18,558 nucleotides of DNA. Origin: JAKPRU01 sp029568995. GTDB taxonomy: Bacteria; Hinthialibacterota; Hinthialibacteria; Hinthialibacterales; JAKPRU01. A program made the position numbers and the translations under genes. Where the stretch lies: NCBI GenBank assembly GCA_035430965.1, contig DAOMHQ010000103.1, positions 1-18,558 of the forward strand, written 5' to 3'. Below, in pieces: positions 1 through 5,493 of this stretch. Positions within the stretch are counted from its first letter, which is position 1; each line of letters opens with the position of its first letter. The notes beneath the pieces were generated by a model that worked only from the letters and a program-made list of their open reading frames with translations, was not told the origin of the DNA and ran no database searches.

Positions 1-92
1 CTCGGTGTGACGGTTGCAGGCGAGCTTTCTTAGGAGGAGCGGCCCGGAGTCTGCGGAGGGCCGCGACGTGGCGATCTCAGTCTTGCGCGTTC

Positions 93-240
93 GAATAGCC
101 AGATTGCCACGCTTCGCTCGCAATGATGGCTGTGAGCGAGATTCTTCCGAGTGAATCAGTGAGAGGGGACAAGGAGACTCCATGGCAAGCCAAAATGACA
201 CAAGCCTTGTCATTCCGAACGAATGTGAGGAATCTCAACG
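93..240. repeat. Dispersed intergenic repeat module upstream of alr
   Basis: The stretch before alr has no convincing gene. It holds two segments that look like dispersed intergenic repeats: AGATTGCCACGCTTCGCTCG (about 101-120), and GTCATTCCGAACGAATGTGA running into GGAATCTC (about 209-236). I know near-identical strings from intergenic regions of many draft genomes of uncultivated bacteria, where they translate to the spurious peptide pattern 'CHSERSEE'. That link is from memory; no second copy lies in this window. Bases 1-92 are GC-rich and show nothing I can name. Confidence 0.45.
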
Positions 241-276
241 ATGATAGGACTGCCCGTCTCAAGGAGCGCCACTCGA

Positions 277-1383
277 ATGCGCATGTCGTCTGTTCTCACC
301 ATCAACCTGCATCGGTACCAGCGAAACCTGGAGATCCTGGGATCGTTGCTCAGCCCGGGTTCGCGGATCTGCGCCGTCGTGAAAGCCAATGCGTACGGGC
401 ATGGCCTGGTTCCCATCGCGCAGACCGCTGTCAACGCGGATGTCGCCGCGCTGGGGATTGTGGACGACGATGAAATCCGGGACTTGCGGGATGCGGGAAT
501 CACGCTGCCCATTCTTCGTCTGCGCCCGGCGACCATCGAGGAAATCCGCGAGACAGCACAATACGATGTGGAGGAGTTGATCGGCGACCCGGTCGCTCTC
601 GATCAGTGCTCCCGGCTGGCTCAGGACCTGAATCGAACCATCCCCGTGCACCTCAAGGTGGATGTCGGGATCGGCAGGATGGGCGCAGATCCGTCGGAAA
701 TAAAATCCCTGCTCGCCCGTGCTCTGAACTCTACCGGCATTCGAGTAAGAGGGGTGATGGCCCATTTCCCCTGTGCCGATCACCCCGATTCGGACATCAC
801 CGTCCGGCAAATAGACGCTTTCGATACCACTCTGAAATCACTCTCGGATCTGCCGAAAGATGCTGTTGTGCATATCGGAAACAGCGCCGCGCTGCTTCGG
901 TTCCCGCAAGCGCATTACTCCATGGTTCGCTTGGGGATTGCCTCTTATGGTCTTCGGCCTTCCGAGGCGGTTCCGTTGCCGGAGGGCGTTCTGCCTGTGA
1001 TGCGCTGGACAACCCGGATTGTTCTTATTCGCAAAATGAAGAAGGGAACCACCATCGGTTATGGCATGACCCACCGCCTGGAAAGGGACAGCCTTATCGC
1101 GACCTTGCCTGTGGGGTACGCGGATGGCTATTTCAGGAGTCTCTCCAACCGTGCGCACGTCGCCATCCGTGGGCAGCGCTGTCCGCTGCTCGGACGGGTG
1201 TCGATGGACCTGATCTGCGTGGATGTCACCGACATTCCCGGCGTCGCAGTCGGCGAAGAAGTGGAACTGCTGGGGGACACGATCTCCGCCGATGAACTCG
1301 CAAGTCTTATCGGAACAATCAATTATGAGATTGTTACCCTTGTCGGGAATGTCCGAAAAATCGACCGCATGTTTGTTTCCTGA
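277..1383 (+). CDS. alr: Alanine racemase
   Basis: Pyridoxal-phosphate enzyme that interconverts L- and D-alanine in the cytoplasm, supplying D-alanine for peptidoglycan. With the chosen start it is 368 residues, a normal length. The PLP lysine lies in VVKANAYGHG near the N-terminus (Lys36). The second catalytic base, a tyrosine, is in IGYGMTH (Tyr262), exactly 19 residues before the conserved GYADGY tyrosine, the same spacing as Tyr265 and Tyr284 of the Geobacillus enzyme. The GRVSMD motif follows. The N-terminal barrel and C-terminal beta domain both look complete. The ATG at 277 is preferred to upstream 241 because AGGAG at 262-266 sits 10 bases before it and because the reading frame before it runs into repeat-like sequence. 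It is separated from glnB by about 270 bases and is probably a separate transcription unit. Confidence 0.95.
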   Translation: MRMSSVLTINLHRYQRNLEILGSLLSPGSRICAVVKANAYGHGLVPIAQTAVNADVAALGIVDDDEIRDLRDAGITLPILRLRPATIEEIRETAQYDVEELIGDPVALDQCSRLAQDLNRTIPVHLKVDVGIGRMGADPSEIKSLLARALNSTGIRVRGVMAHFPCADHPDSDITVRQIDAFDTTLKSLSDLPKDAVVHIGNSAALLRFPQAHYSMVRLGIASYGLRPSEAVPLPEGVLPVMRWTTRIVLIRKMKKGTTIGYGMTHRLERDSLIATLPVGYADGYFRSLSNRAHVAIRGQRCPLLGRVSMDLICVDVTDIPGVAVGEEVELLGDTISADELASLIGTINYEIVTLVGNVRKIDRMFVS

Positions 1384-1424
1384 ATGCCGTGATCCGATTG
1401 ATCCCGATGGCGAGACCCTGCGAA

Positions 1425-1440
1425 AGCTCAATTCTGAGCT
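1425..1440 (+). terminator. Possible weak terminator hairpin after alr
   Basis: AGCTCA-ATTC-TGAGCT forms a 6-bp stem with a 4-base loop 42 bases after the alr stop codon. The following CCCTTGTTCAT is only loosely T-rich, so termination here is uncertain. Confidence 0.25.
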
Positions 1441-1563
1441 CCCTTGTTCATATTCCAACACTGATGTTGCCTTTCTGTCAGCCCAAAAATCGCGAGATCC
1501 GGATTGAGTCCTCAGAGAGCCGAATTCTGGCCCAAAGATCCGCGAAAACGTTGACATACGTGC

Positions 1564-1579
1564 TGGCATGGTTCTTGTG
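1564..1579 (+). promoter_or_regulatory. Candidate sigma-54 (-24/-12) promoter for glnB-glnA
   Basis: TGGCATGGTTCTTGTG resembles the sigma-54 consensus TGGCAC-N5-TTGCW. GG and the downstream G are separated by the obligatory 10 bases, but the -12 element reads GT rather than GC. It lies about 75 bases before glnB, a gene pair classically driven by sigma-54 and NtrC. A TTGACA at 1551-1556 could be a sigma-70 -35 box, but no good -10 follows at 16-18 bases. No NtrC site was identified. Confidence 0.4.
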
Positions 1580-1610
1580 AATGTTGCAGAGGGCAAGAAA
1601 TTGGAAATGA

Positions 1611-1634
1611 GTAGGGGCAGGCCCCCGTGCCTGC
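1611..1634. repeat. GTAGGGGC-type repeat hairpin in the glnB leader
   Basis: GTAGGGGCAGGCCCCCGTGC followed by CTGC contains the stem GCAGGC/GCCTGC (1617-1622 with 1629-1634) and a 6-base loop. It begins with the same GTAGGGGC as the palindrome at 3561-3590 and the repeat at 8875, so it looks like a diverged member of that dispersed family. It sits 9 bases before the glnB ribosome binding site GGAGG (1643-1647) and would be part of the leader RNA if transcription starts near 1590. Confidence 0.5.
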
Positions 1635-1652
1635 ACGAATCCGGAGGCAAGA

Positions 1653-1991
1653 ATGAAAAAAATTGAAGCCATCATCCGTCCCCACAAACTCGACGAGGTC
1701 CGGGATGCCCTGGAACAGGTCGGTTTGCACGGCATGACCGTGACCGAGGTTCGCGGATTCGGCAGACAGAGGGGCCATACCGAACTCTACCGGGGCCGCG
1801 AATACAGCATTCAATTTCAAACCAAGATGAAGATTGAAATCATGGTTCCCGATGACCTGCTGGAACGTGTGGTCGAGGCCATCCGCGCCGCCAGTCAGAC
1901 GGGACAGGTGGGAGACGGGAAAATCTTTGTTTATTCCATTGAGGATGCCATGCGGATCCGCACCGGGGAACGGGGGGAATCGGCCCTCTGA
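1653..1991 (+). CDS. glnB: Nitrogen regulatory protein PII
   Basis: Small trimeric signal protein that senses 2-oxoglutarate, ATP/ADP and (through uridylylation) glutamine, and controls glutamine synthetase adenylylation and NtrB/NtrC. At 112 residues it has the exact family length and aligns without gaps from MKKIEAIIRP through MTVTEVRGFGRQRGHTELYR to the C-terminal MRIRTGERG. The T-loop tyrosine that is uridylylated in enterobacteria is present (Tyr51, in GREYSIQF). The T-loop and the VGDGKIFV segment are intact. GGAGG lies 5 bases before the ATG. glnA follows after 94 bases on the same strand, the usual glnBA arrangement. It could equally be called glnK; the absence of an amtB neighbour and the glnA linkage favour glnB. 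Confidence 0.93.
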   Translation: MKKIEAIIRPHKLDEVRDALEQVGLHGMTVTEVRGFGRQRGHTELYRGREYSIQFQTKMKIEIMVPDDLLERVVEAIRAASQTGQVGDGKIFVYSIEDAMRIRTGERGESAL

Positions 1992-2085
1992 TCTCAGGTG
2001 CTCACAGCGGCTCCCAGTCCTCCGGGACGGAACCGCTTCTCGATCCGCTGCAACACATAACCGTAATACATAACAGGAGAACGAC

Positions 2086-3498
2086 ATGAATCCAAAACAA
2101 ATTCTCTCAATGATCAAAGACCAGGACGCGAAAATCATCGACTTCAAGTTCCAGGATTTTCCCGGAACCTGGCAGCATTTTTCGGTTCCCGCACGGGTAC
2201 TGACTGAGGAGTCCTTTGAAGACGGATTCGGGTTCGACGGATCGAGCATCCGGGGCTGGCAGGCGATCAATGAAAGCGACATGCTCATATTGCCCGACCC
2301 GACAACGGCGTTTATCGACCCGTTCTGCGAGGTCCCGACACTTTCGCTGACCTGCACAATCCTGGACCCGATTACCAAGCAGCCCTATACCCGTGACCCG
2401 CGCACGGTCGCGCTCAAATGCGAACAGTACCTCAAGTCCACCGGCATTGCGGACACCGCGTTTTTTGGGCCGGAAGCCGAGTTCTTTATTTTCGACCACG
2501 CCCGGTTCGCGTATGGTCCCAACTACAGCATTCATCAGATCGACTCCGAGGAAGGAATCTGGAATTCCGGCAGTGAGGAATTTCCCAACTTGGGCCATCG
2601 TCCACGATTCAAAGAAGGCTATTTCCCGGTACCGCCCACGGATGTGTTCCAGGATCTCCGGACCGAGATGGTCCTGACGCTGGAGTCCCTTGGTGTGGAG
2701 GCGGAAGCCCATCATCACGAGGTCGCCACGGCGGGCCAGTCGGAAATCGACATGCGCTTTGACAGCCTTCTTCGCATGGCCGACAAGCTCATGATCTACA
2801 AGTATGTGGTCAAGAATGTCGCCAAGCGCCATGGCAAGACCGTTACGTTCATGCCGAAACCTCTCTTTGAGGATAACGGGTCCGGGATGCACTGCCATTC
2901 CAGTCTCTGGAAAAACGGCAAGCCGCTTTTCGCGGGTGACGGATATGCAGGGTTGTCTCAGATGGCGCTGTATTACATCGGCGGTATTCTGAAACACGCG
3001 GCGGCGGTGATTGCATTCGCCGCGCCGACTACCAACTCCTACAAGCGGCTCGTGCCCGGCTACGAGGCCCCGGTGAACCTGGCCTATTCTCAGCGGAACC
3101 GAAGCGCCGCCGTGCGGATTCCCATGTATTCCCCAAGCCCGAAAGCGAAGCGTGTGGAGTTCCGGCCCCCGGACCCATCCTGCAACCCGTACCTGGCTTT
3201 CCCGGCGATTCTGCTCGCAGGTTTGGATGGTATCCAAAACAAAATCGACCCGGGCGATCCGCTGGACAAAGATATCTACGACTTGCCGCCGGAGGAACTC
3301 GCCCATGTCCCGCAGGTTCCCGGTTCTCTCACACAGGCGCTTGATGCCCTGGAAAAGGACCATGAATTTCTGCTTAAGGGCGACGTGTTCACACCGGATG
3401 TGATTGAGACCTGGATCAAGTACAAACGAAGCAAAGAAGTCGATCCCGTTCGGTTGCGCCCGCATCCGTACGAGTTCTACCTGTACTACGATTGCTGA
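2086..3498 (+). CDS. glnA: Type I glutamine synthetase
   Basis: Condenses glutamate and ammonia to glutamine with ATP; a cytoplasmic dodecamer and the main entry point of ammonium assimilation. Its 470 residues match the GSI-beta length. Visible motifs are FGFDGSSIRGW (residues 48-58), the metal-binding glutamates in FFGPEAEFFIFD (Glu130, Glu132), NGSGMHCHSSL (264-274, with His269), and NRSAAVRIP plus the RVEFRPPDPSCNPYLAF block. The adenylylation site is conserved as Tyr398 in KDIYDLPPEE, so activity is probably controlled by GlnE-type adenylylation under PII. AGGAGA lies 5 bases before the ATG. It follows glnB and is likely co-transcribed. A long antisense frame across it is a codon-bias shadow. 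Confidence 0.97.
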   Translation: MNPKQILSMIKDQDAKIIDFKFQDFPGTWQHFSVPARVLTEESFEDGFGFDGSSIRGWQAINESDMLILPDPTTAFIDPFCEVPTLSLTCTILDPITKQPYTRDPRTVALKCEQYLKSTGIADTAFFGPEAEFFIFDHARFAYGPNYSIHQIDSEEGIWNSGSEEFPNLGHRPRFKEGYFPVPPTDVFQDLRTEMVLTLESLGVEAEAHHHEVATAGQSEIDMRFDSLLRMADKLMIYKYVVKNVAKRHGKTVTFMPKPLFEDNGSGMHCHSSLWKNGKPLFAGDGYAGLSQMALYYIGGILKHAAAVIAFAAPTTNSYKRLVPGYEAPVNLAYSQRNRSAAVRIPMYSPSPKAKRVEFRPPDPSCNPYLAFPAILLAGLDGIQNKIDPGDPLDKDIYDLPPEELAHVPQVPGSLTQALDALEKDHEFLLKGDVFTPDVIETWIKYKRSKEVDPVRLRPHPYEFYLYYDC

Positions 3499-3509
3499 TC
3501 CTCAGTTGA

Positions 3510-3558
3510 TTGCGGATTGGGGGTTGCGGATTGGGGATTGCGGATTGCGAATTGCGGG
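3510..3558 (+). repeat. 7-bp tandem array (TTGCGGA/TTGGGGA), seven units
   Basis: Seven consecutive heptamers start 12 bases after the glnA stop: TTGCGGA, TTGGGGG, TTGCGGA, TTGGGGA, TTGCGGA, TTGCGAA, TTGCGGG. The period is exactly 7. Such arrays are familiar in intergenic DNA of environmental draft genomes, where they give spurious 'AIRNPQS' peptides. No coding role is apparent. Confidence 0.8.
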
Positions 3559-3560
3559 GT

Positions 3561-3590
3561 CGTAGGGGCGCACGGCCGTGCGCCCCTACG
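3561..3590. repeat. Perfect 30-bp palindrome, GTAGGGGCGCACGG family
   Basis: CGTAGGGGCGCACGG is followed directly by its exact reverse complement, giving a perfect 30-bp palindrome between glnA and the convergent gene that ends at 3592. The left arm recurs at 8875-8889. As RNA it would fold into a very stable hairpin readable from either strand, so it could act as a bidirectional terminator or 3'-end stabiliser, although no T tract is present. It looks like a member of a dispersed repeat family. Confidence 0.8.
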
Positions 3591-3591
3591 A

Positions 3592-4131
3592 TTATATCGG
3601 AAACAAAAACATCCCCCCAAAGCTGCCGAACACAAATCGGTAACAGAGAATAAATCCAGTGAACATGGAACAGGCGACAGCCAGCGGTGAGCGGACGCTG
3701 CAAAGCCATACGGTCGCAGCCATCAGACTTCCCACCCATCCGATATCGGCCCAGTAATGCCATTCAGGATACGGCGGATGCTGCCTGTGCCCGCCCATGC
3801 AAACATGGTTCCGGTAACACAATACGGAACCCAAAAACCCGTTCGCAAACAGAAGAGCGGCGACAAACGACTGCAGAGAGGACGGTGAGTCAAGCCGAAT
3901 CCCGCTCCAGTCCATTTTCCAGTAAAGGACAATGAGAAGCGCCGGTGCGGGAATCAGGCAGAGCCAGCGTGGAATATCCCAGGGGGAAATCAGGAGAAAG
4001 ACGATGTGCAGAACCGGCGTCAGTAATCCGACTGCAAATCCAAGCAACGTCGCCTTCAGGATCGAATAGGGACCGGCGAACAAAGGCCGCGCCCTGCAAA
4101 GCAATCCCCGAATGCCCGCAAAATAAGCCAT
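3592..4131 (-). CDS. Multi-pass membrane protein, function unknown
   Basis: 179 residues, strongly hydrophobic, with about five predicted membrane segments (roughly residues 27-48, 57-71, 87-105, 130-146 and 150-165). I do not recognise the family and see no catalytic motif. The loop around residues 106-127 is rich in His, Cys, Pro and aromatic residues (NHVCMGGHRQHPPYPEWHYW) and could bind metal, though this is speculative. The ATG has AGGAGG about 13 bases upstream, a long spacing; an overlapping TTG frame closer to that site has no sensible protein. It is the last of four same-strand membrane-protein genes, 49 bases behind its neighbour. Its stop codon touches the palindrome at 3561-3590. 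Confidence 0.65.
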   Translation of the reverse strand: MAYFAGIRGLLCRARPLFAGPYSILKATLLGFAVGLLTPVLHIVFLLISPWDIPRWLCLIPAPALLIVLYWKMDWSGIRLDSPSSLQSFVAALLFANGFLGSVLCYRNHVCMGGHRQHPPYPEWHYWADIGWVGSLMAATVWLCSVRSPLAVACSMFTGFILCYRFVFGSFGGMFLFPI

Positions 4132-4180
4132 CTGTCCCGATCAAACCTCCTCATCATTCAATATCCCCAACCACTCTTGT

Positions 4181-4495
4181 CTATTTCATCCACCACTGAA
4201 TCAGCAGGAATACACCAAAAGCGAGGAAAAACAGGTCCCTTTTTCTGAATCTCGGATAACCTTCTATTCTGTGGTATTTCCTGGATGACATGTCATAAAG
4301 CCCCCCCAGGATACAGACCACCATATATGCGGAGAGACAAAACAGCGTGGCTTCATACCTCTCTGTGACCAGATCCGGCCGAATCAACGCCATGACTCCC
4401 ATTGCCGCGAGGCCGTAGATCAGCCTCAGGAAAAAGCCATTCAGGAAATACTCCATCGGCCTTTTTTCTTCCTGGATTGTTTCGGGTTCCGGCAT
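4181..4495 (-). CDS. Small three-helix membrane protein, function unknown
   Basis: 104 residues with a short charged cytoplasmic-looking N-terminus (PEPETIQEEKRP) and three predicted membrane helices at about 16-37, 48-68 and 87-102. Between the second and third helices is a basic loop (SSRKYHRIEGYPRFRKRD) that by the positive-inside rule should face the cytoplasm. GGAGGG lies 7-8 bases before the ATG, a strong start. No known family is recognised. It lies in the four-gene minus-strand group of small membrane proteins. Confidence 0.7.
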   Translation of the reverse strand: MPEPETIQEEKRPMEYFLNGFFLRLIYGLAAMGVMALIRPDLVTERYEATLFCLSAYMVVCILGGLYDMSSRKYHRIEGYPRFRKRDLFFLAFGVFLLIQWWMK

Positions 4496-4586
4496 GATAT
4501 TGCCCTCCTTCGGACTGTGTCTCTATCCGCTATTGAACATATTCTAATCCCGACTGTCTTTTCATGCTACCCGCTGACAAGTGAAT

Positions 4587-4793
4587 TTATCCCCTGTCGA
4601 CGCTTTTGGCTTTCTTCAATTTGCCGGTTTCAAATTCCTCAATAAACTTTTCCGGGTCTTTCAGCTCATGCTCGACGCGAATGGTTCCATTAAGCAAATA
4701 GAGAAGGGCAATCGGAATCCCGATCGTTGTGATGCAAAGCAGCCAGAACCAGAACGTGCTTCCCATGAATTGATATCGAATGATCTTGGGCAT
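4587..4793 (-). CDS. Small single-helix membrane protein, function unknown
   Basis: 68 residues. After a short start (PKIIRYQFMGS) comes one long, aromatic-rich membrane helix at about 12-34, then a charged tail rich in Glu and Lys (HELKDPEKFIEEFETGKLKK). AGGAGG is 8 bases before the ATG. The tail could form a short amphipathic helix. I do not recognise a named family, though the YQFMG...IGIPIALLYLLNGT core looks like a conserved small protein rather than random sequence. Its start is 18 bases from the stop of the upstream 59-residue gene, so the two are probably co-translated. Confidence 0.7.
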   Translation of the reverse strand: MPKIIRYQFMGSTFWFWLLCITTIGIPIALLYLLNGTIRVEHELKDPEKFIEEFETGKLKKAKSVDRG

Positions 4794-4811
4794 GACAGCA
4801 ACCTCCTGTTT

Positions 4812-4991
4812 CTATTGTTCGTCGTCTCTGCGTGTGAGGGCGAAATAGATCACATAGAGCCACGAAAGAATCCCGTGGACTATGGCAAGCAATATGGATT
4901 TGTTCCGATGCCATGACAGGACGACGGCGATAGCAGCGCCCAGACTTATCCCGGTGTTGGTTACGGTATGGGTGATGACGGGATCGCTCAT
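4812..4991 (-). CDS. Small two-helix membrane protein, function unknown
   Basis: 59 residues from the ATG at 4991, with two predicted membrane helices at about 14-27 and 32-52 and a charged tail (TRRDDEQ). The start is fixed by GGAGG five bases upstream; a TTG four codons earlier overlaps that ribosome binding site and is rejected. The second helix (LLAIVHGILSWLYVIYFAL) contains a His-Gly and several aromatics. First gene of the minus-strand membrane group. No function can be assigned. Confidence 0.65.
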   Translation of the reverse strand: MSDPVITHTVTNTGISLGAAIAVVLSWHRNKSILLAIVHGILSWLYVIYFALTRRDDEQ

Positions 4992-5031
4992 GTTGACCTC
5001 CAACGTGGTTTCTATCCATATCTACTCCCGA

Positions 5032-5060
5032 ACAATACCGGATATTCATCCTTTCCGCAA
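5032..5060 (-). promoter_or_regulatory. Weak candidate promoter for the minus-strand membrane-protein group
   Basis: On the minus strand TTGCGG (5055-5060) and TATTGT (5032-5037) are separated by 17 bases, about 40 bases before the first small membrane gene. Matches to the sigma-70 consensus are 3/6 and 4/6, so this is tentative. Confidence 0.25.
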
Positions 5061-5072
5061 TTACCGCAATTC
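5055..5072. repeat. Two tandem 9-bp units (CCGCAATTA/CCGCAATTC)
   Basis: CCGCAATTACCGCAATTC is a near-perfect tandem 9-mer. It lies five bases upstream of the TTGACA box at 5077 and overlaps the weak minus-strand -35. It could be a binding site shared by the two divergent promoters, or chance. Confidence 0.35.
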
Positions 5073-5076
5073 CAAC

Positions 5077-5105
5077 TTGACATCCTGCCGAAACTCATAT
5101 AGACT
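5077..5105 (+). promoter_or_regulatory. Candidate sigma-70 promoter of the AP island
   Basis: A perfect -35 box TTGACA (5077-5082), a 17-base spacer, and TAGACT (5100-5105; 4/6 match to TATAAT). It lies about 50 bases before the first RHH-like gene, in the divergent gap between the two strands. Confidence 0.5.
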
Positions 5106-5129
5106 CCAATCAGAGTGTCATAGGAGTCT
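5101..5129. promoter_or_regulatory. Inverted repeat overlapping the -10 box, possible operator
   Basis: AGACTCCAAT (5101-5110) and ATAGGAGTCT (5120-5129) are inverted copies matching at 9 of 10 positions. The left arm overlaps the candidate -10 element, so protein bound here would block initiation. RHH repressors often autoregulate through paired half-sites, and the next gene encodes an RHH-like protein. As RNA the same arms could pair as a hairpin with a 9-15 base loop. Confidence 0.4.
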
Positions 5130-5157
5130 TATCGGAACCTGACTGGAGCACAAGCCG

Positions 5158-5376
5158 ATGCCGGTGGACAAAGTCACCATCAAAATCCCCCGTCCGTTGT
5201 ATGAGAAAATCCACAAAGTCATTGAAGGCGCTGGATTTAACTCACCGACGGATTTCATTGTGTATGTCCTTCGGGATCTCGTCGGCACACGCGAAATCGG
5301 GCATTCGGAAGACCCATTCAGCGAAAAGGAGATAGATGCGATCCGCCGGAGACTGAAAAGCTTGGGATATCTCTGA
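5158..5376 (+). CDS. RHH-like small protein with C-terminal LGYL motif (RHH1)
   Basis: 72 residues. Residues 5-43 fit a ribbon-helix-helix (CopG/Arc-type) pattern: a short strand KVTIKIP, a helix PRPLYEKIHKVIEGAG, a turn, and a second helix SPTDFIVYVLRDLV. RHH proteins usually dimerise through the strand and bind DNA. After a linker the protein ends in a charged helix, SEKEIDAIRRRLKSLGYL (55-72), that is not part of the RHH fold and closely matches the ends of the APS kinase at 6891 and the paralogue at 13542. GGAG lies 9 bases before the ATG. It is the first gene of the island and a candidate autoregulator of the promoter at 5077. It could instead be an adaptor that uses the RHH fold for assembly rather than DNA binding. 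Confidence 0.7.
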   Translation: MPVDKVTIKIPRPLYEKIHKVIEGAGFNSPTDFIVYVLRDLVGTREIGHSEDPFSEKEIDAIRRRLKSLGYL

Positions 5377-5414
5377 ATATGGCGCAGAAAGATCACTCAT
5401 CCCCGGAAGGTCCT

Positions 5415-5453
5415 TCTTCTCCCTCTCCCTCCGGGAGAGGGTTGGGGTGAGGG
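5415..5453. repeat. 39-bp dispersed repeat, copy 1 (CCCTCTCCC-TCC-GGGAGAGGG hairpin)
   Basis: This 39-base segment is identical to 9115-9153. It centres on a 9-bp stem with a 3-base loop (5421-5429, 5433-5441), followed by TTGGGGTGAGGG. It sits between RHH1 and AP1, taking up about a third of the gap, and AP1 has no clear ribosome binding site after it. This is a widespread kind of dispersed intergenic palindrome in environmental bacteria (from memory). Confidence 0.85.
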
Positions 5454-5493
5454 AAATCCGCAGAATCCCCCGGATCGCACAACATGCCAACCC

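Noticed and set aside
241..276. Earlier alr start at 241
   Set aside because: The extra 12 residues are unlike alanine racemases, and the AGGAG at 262-266 fits the ATG at 277.
1551..1579. Sigma-70 promoter using TTGACA at 1551
   Set aside because: No acceptable -10 element lies 16-18 bases downstream. The overlapping sigma-54-like site is the better explanation, though not certain.
2107..3465. Long minus-strand open frame (452 codons) antisense to glnA
   Set aside because: It mirrors a highly conserved, codon-biased gene. Its translation has no recognisable domain and no ribosome binding site.
5158..5376. RHH1 as the antitoxin of a toxin-antitoxin pair
   Set aside because: The adjacent genes are a phosphodiesterase and divergent membrane proteins. 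No small toxin fold is visible next to either RHH-like gene.
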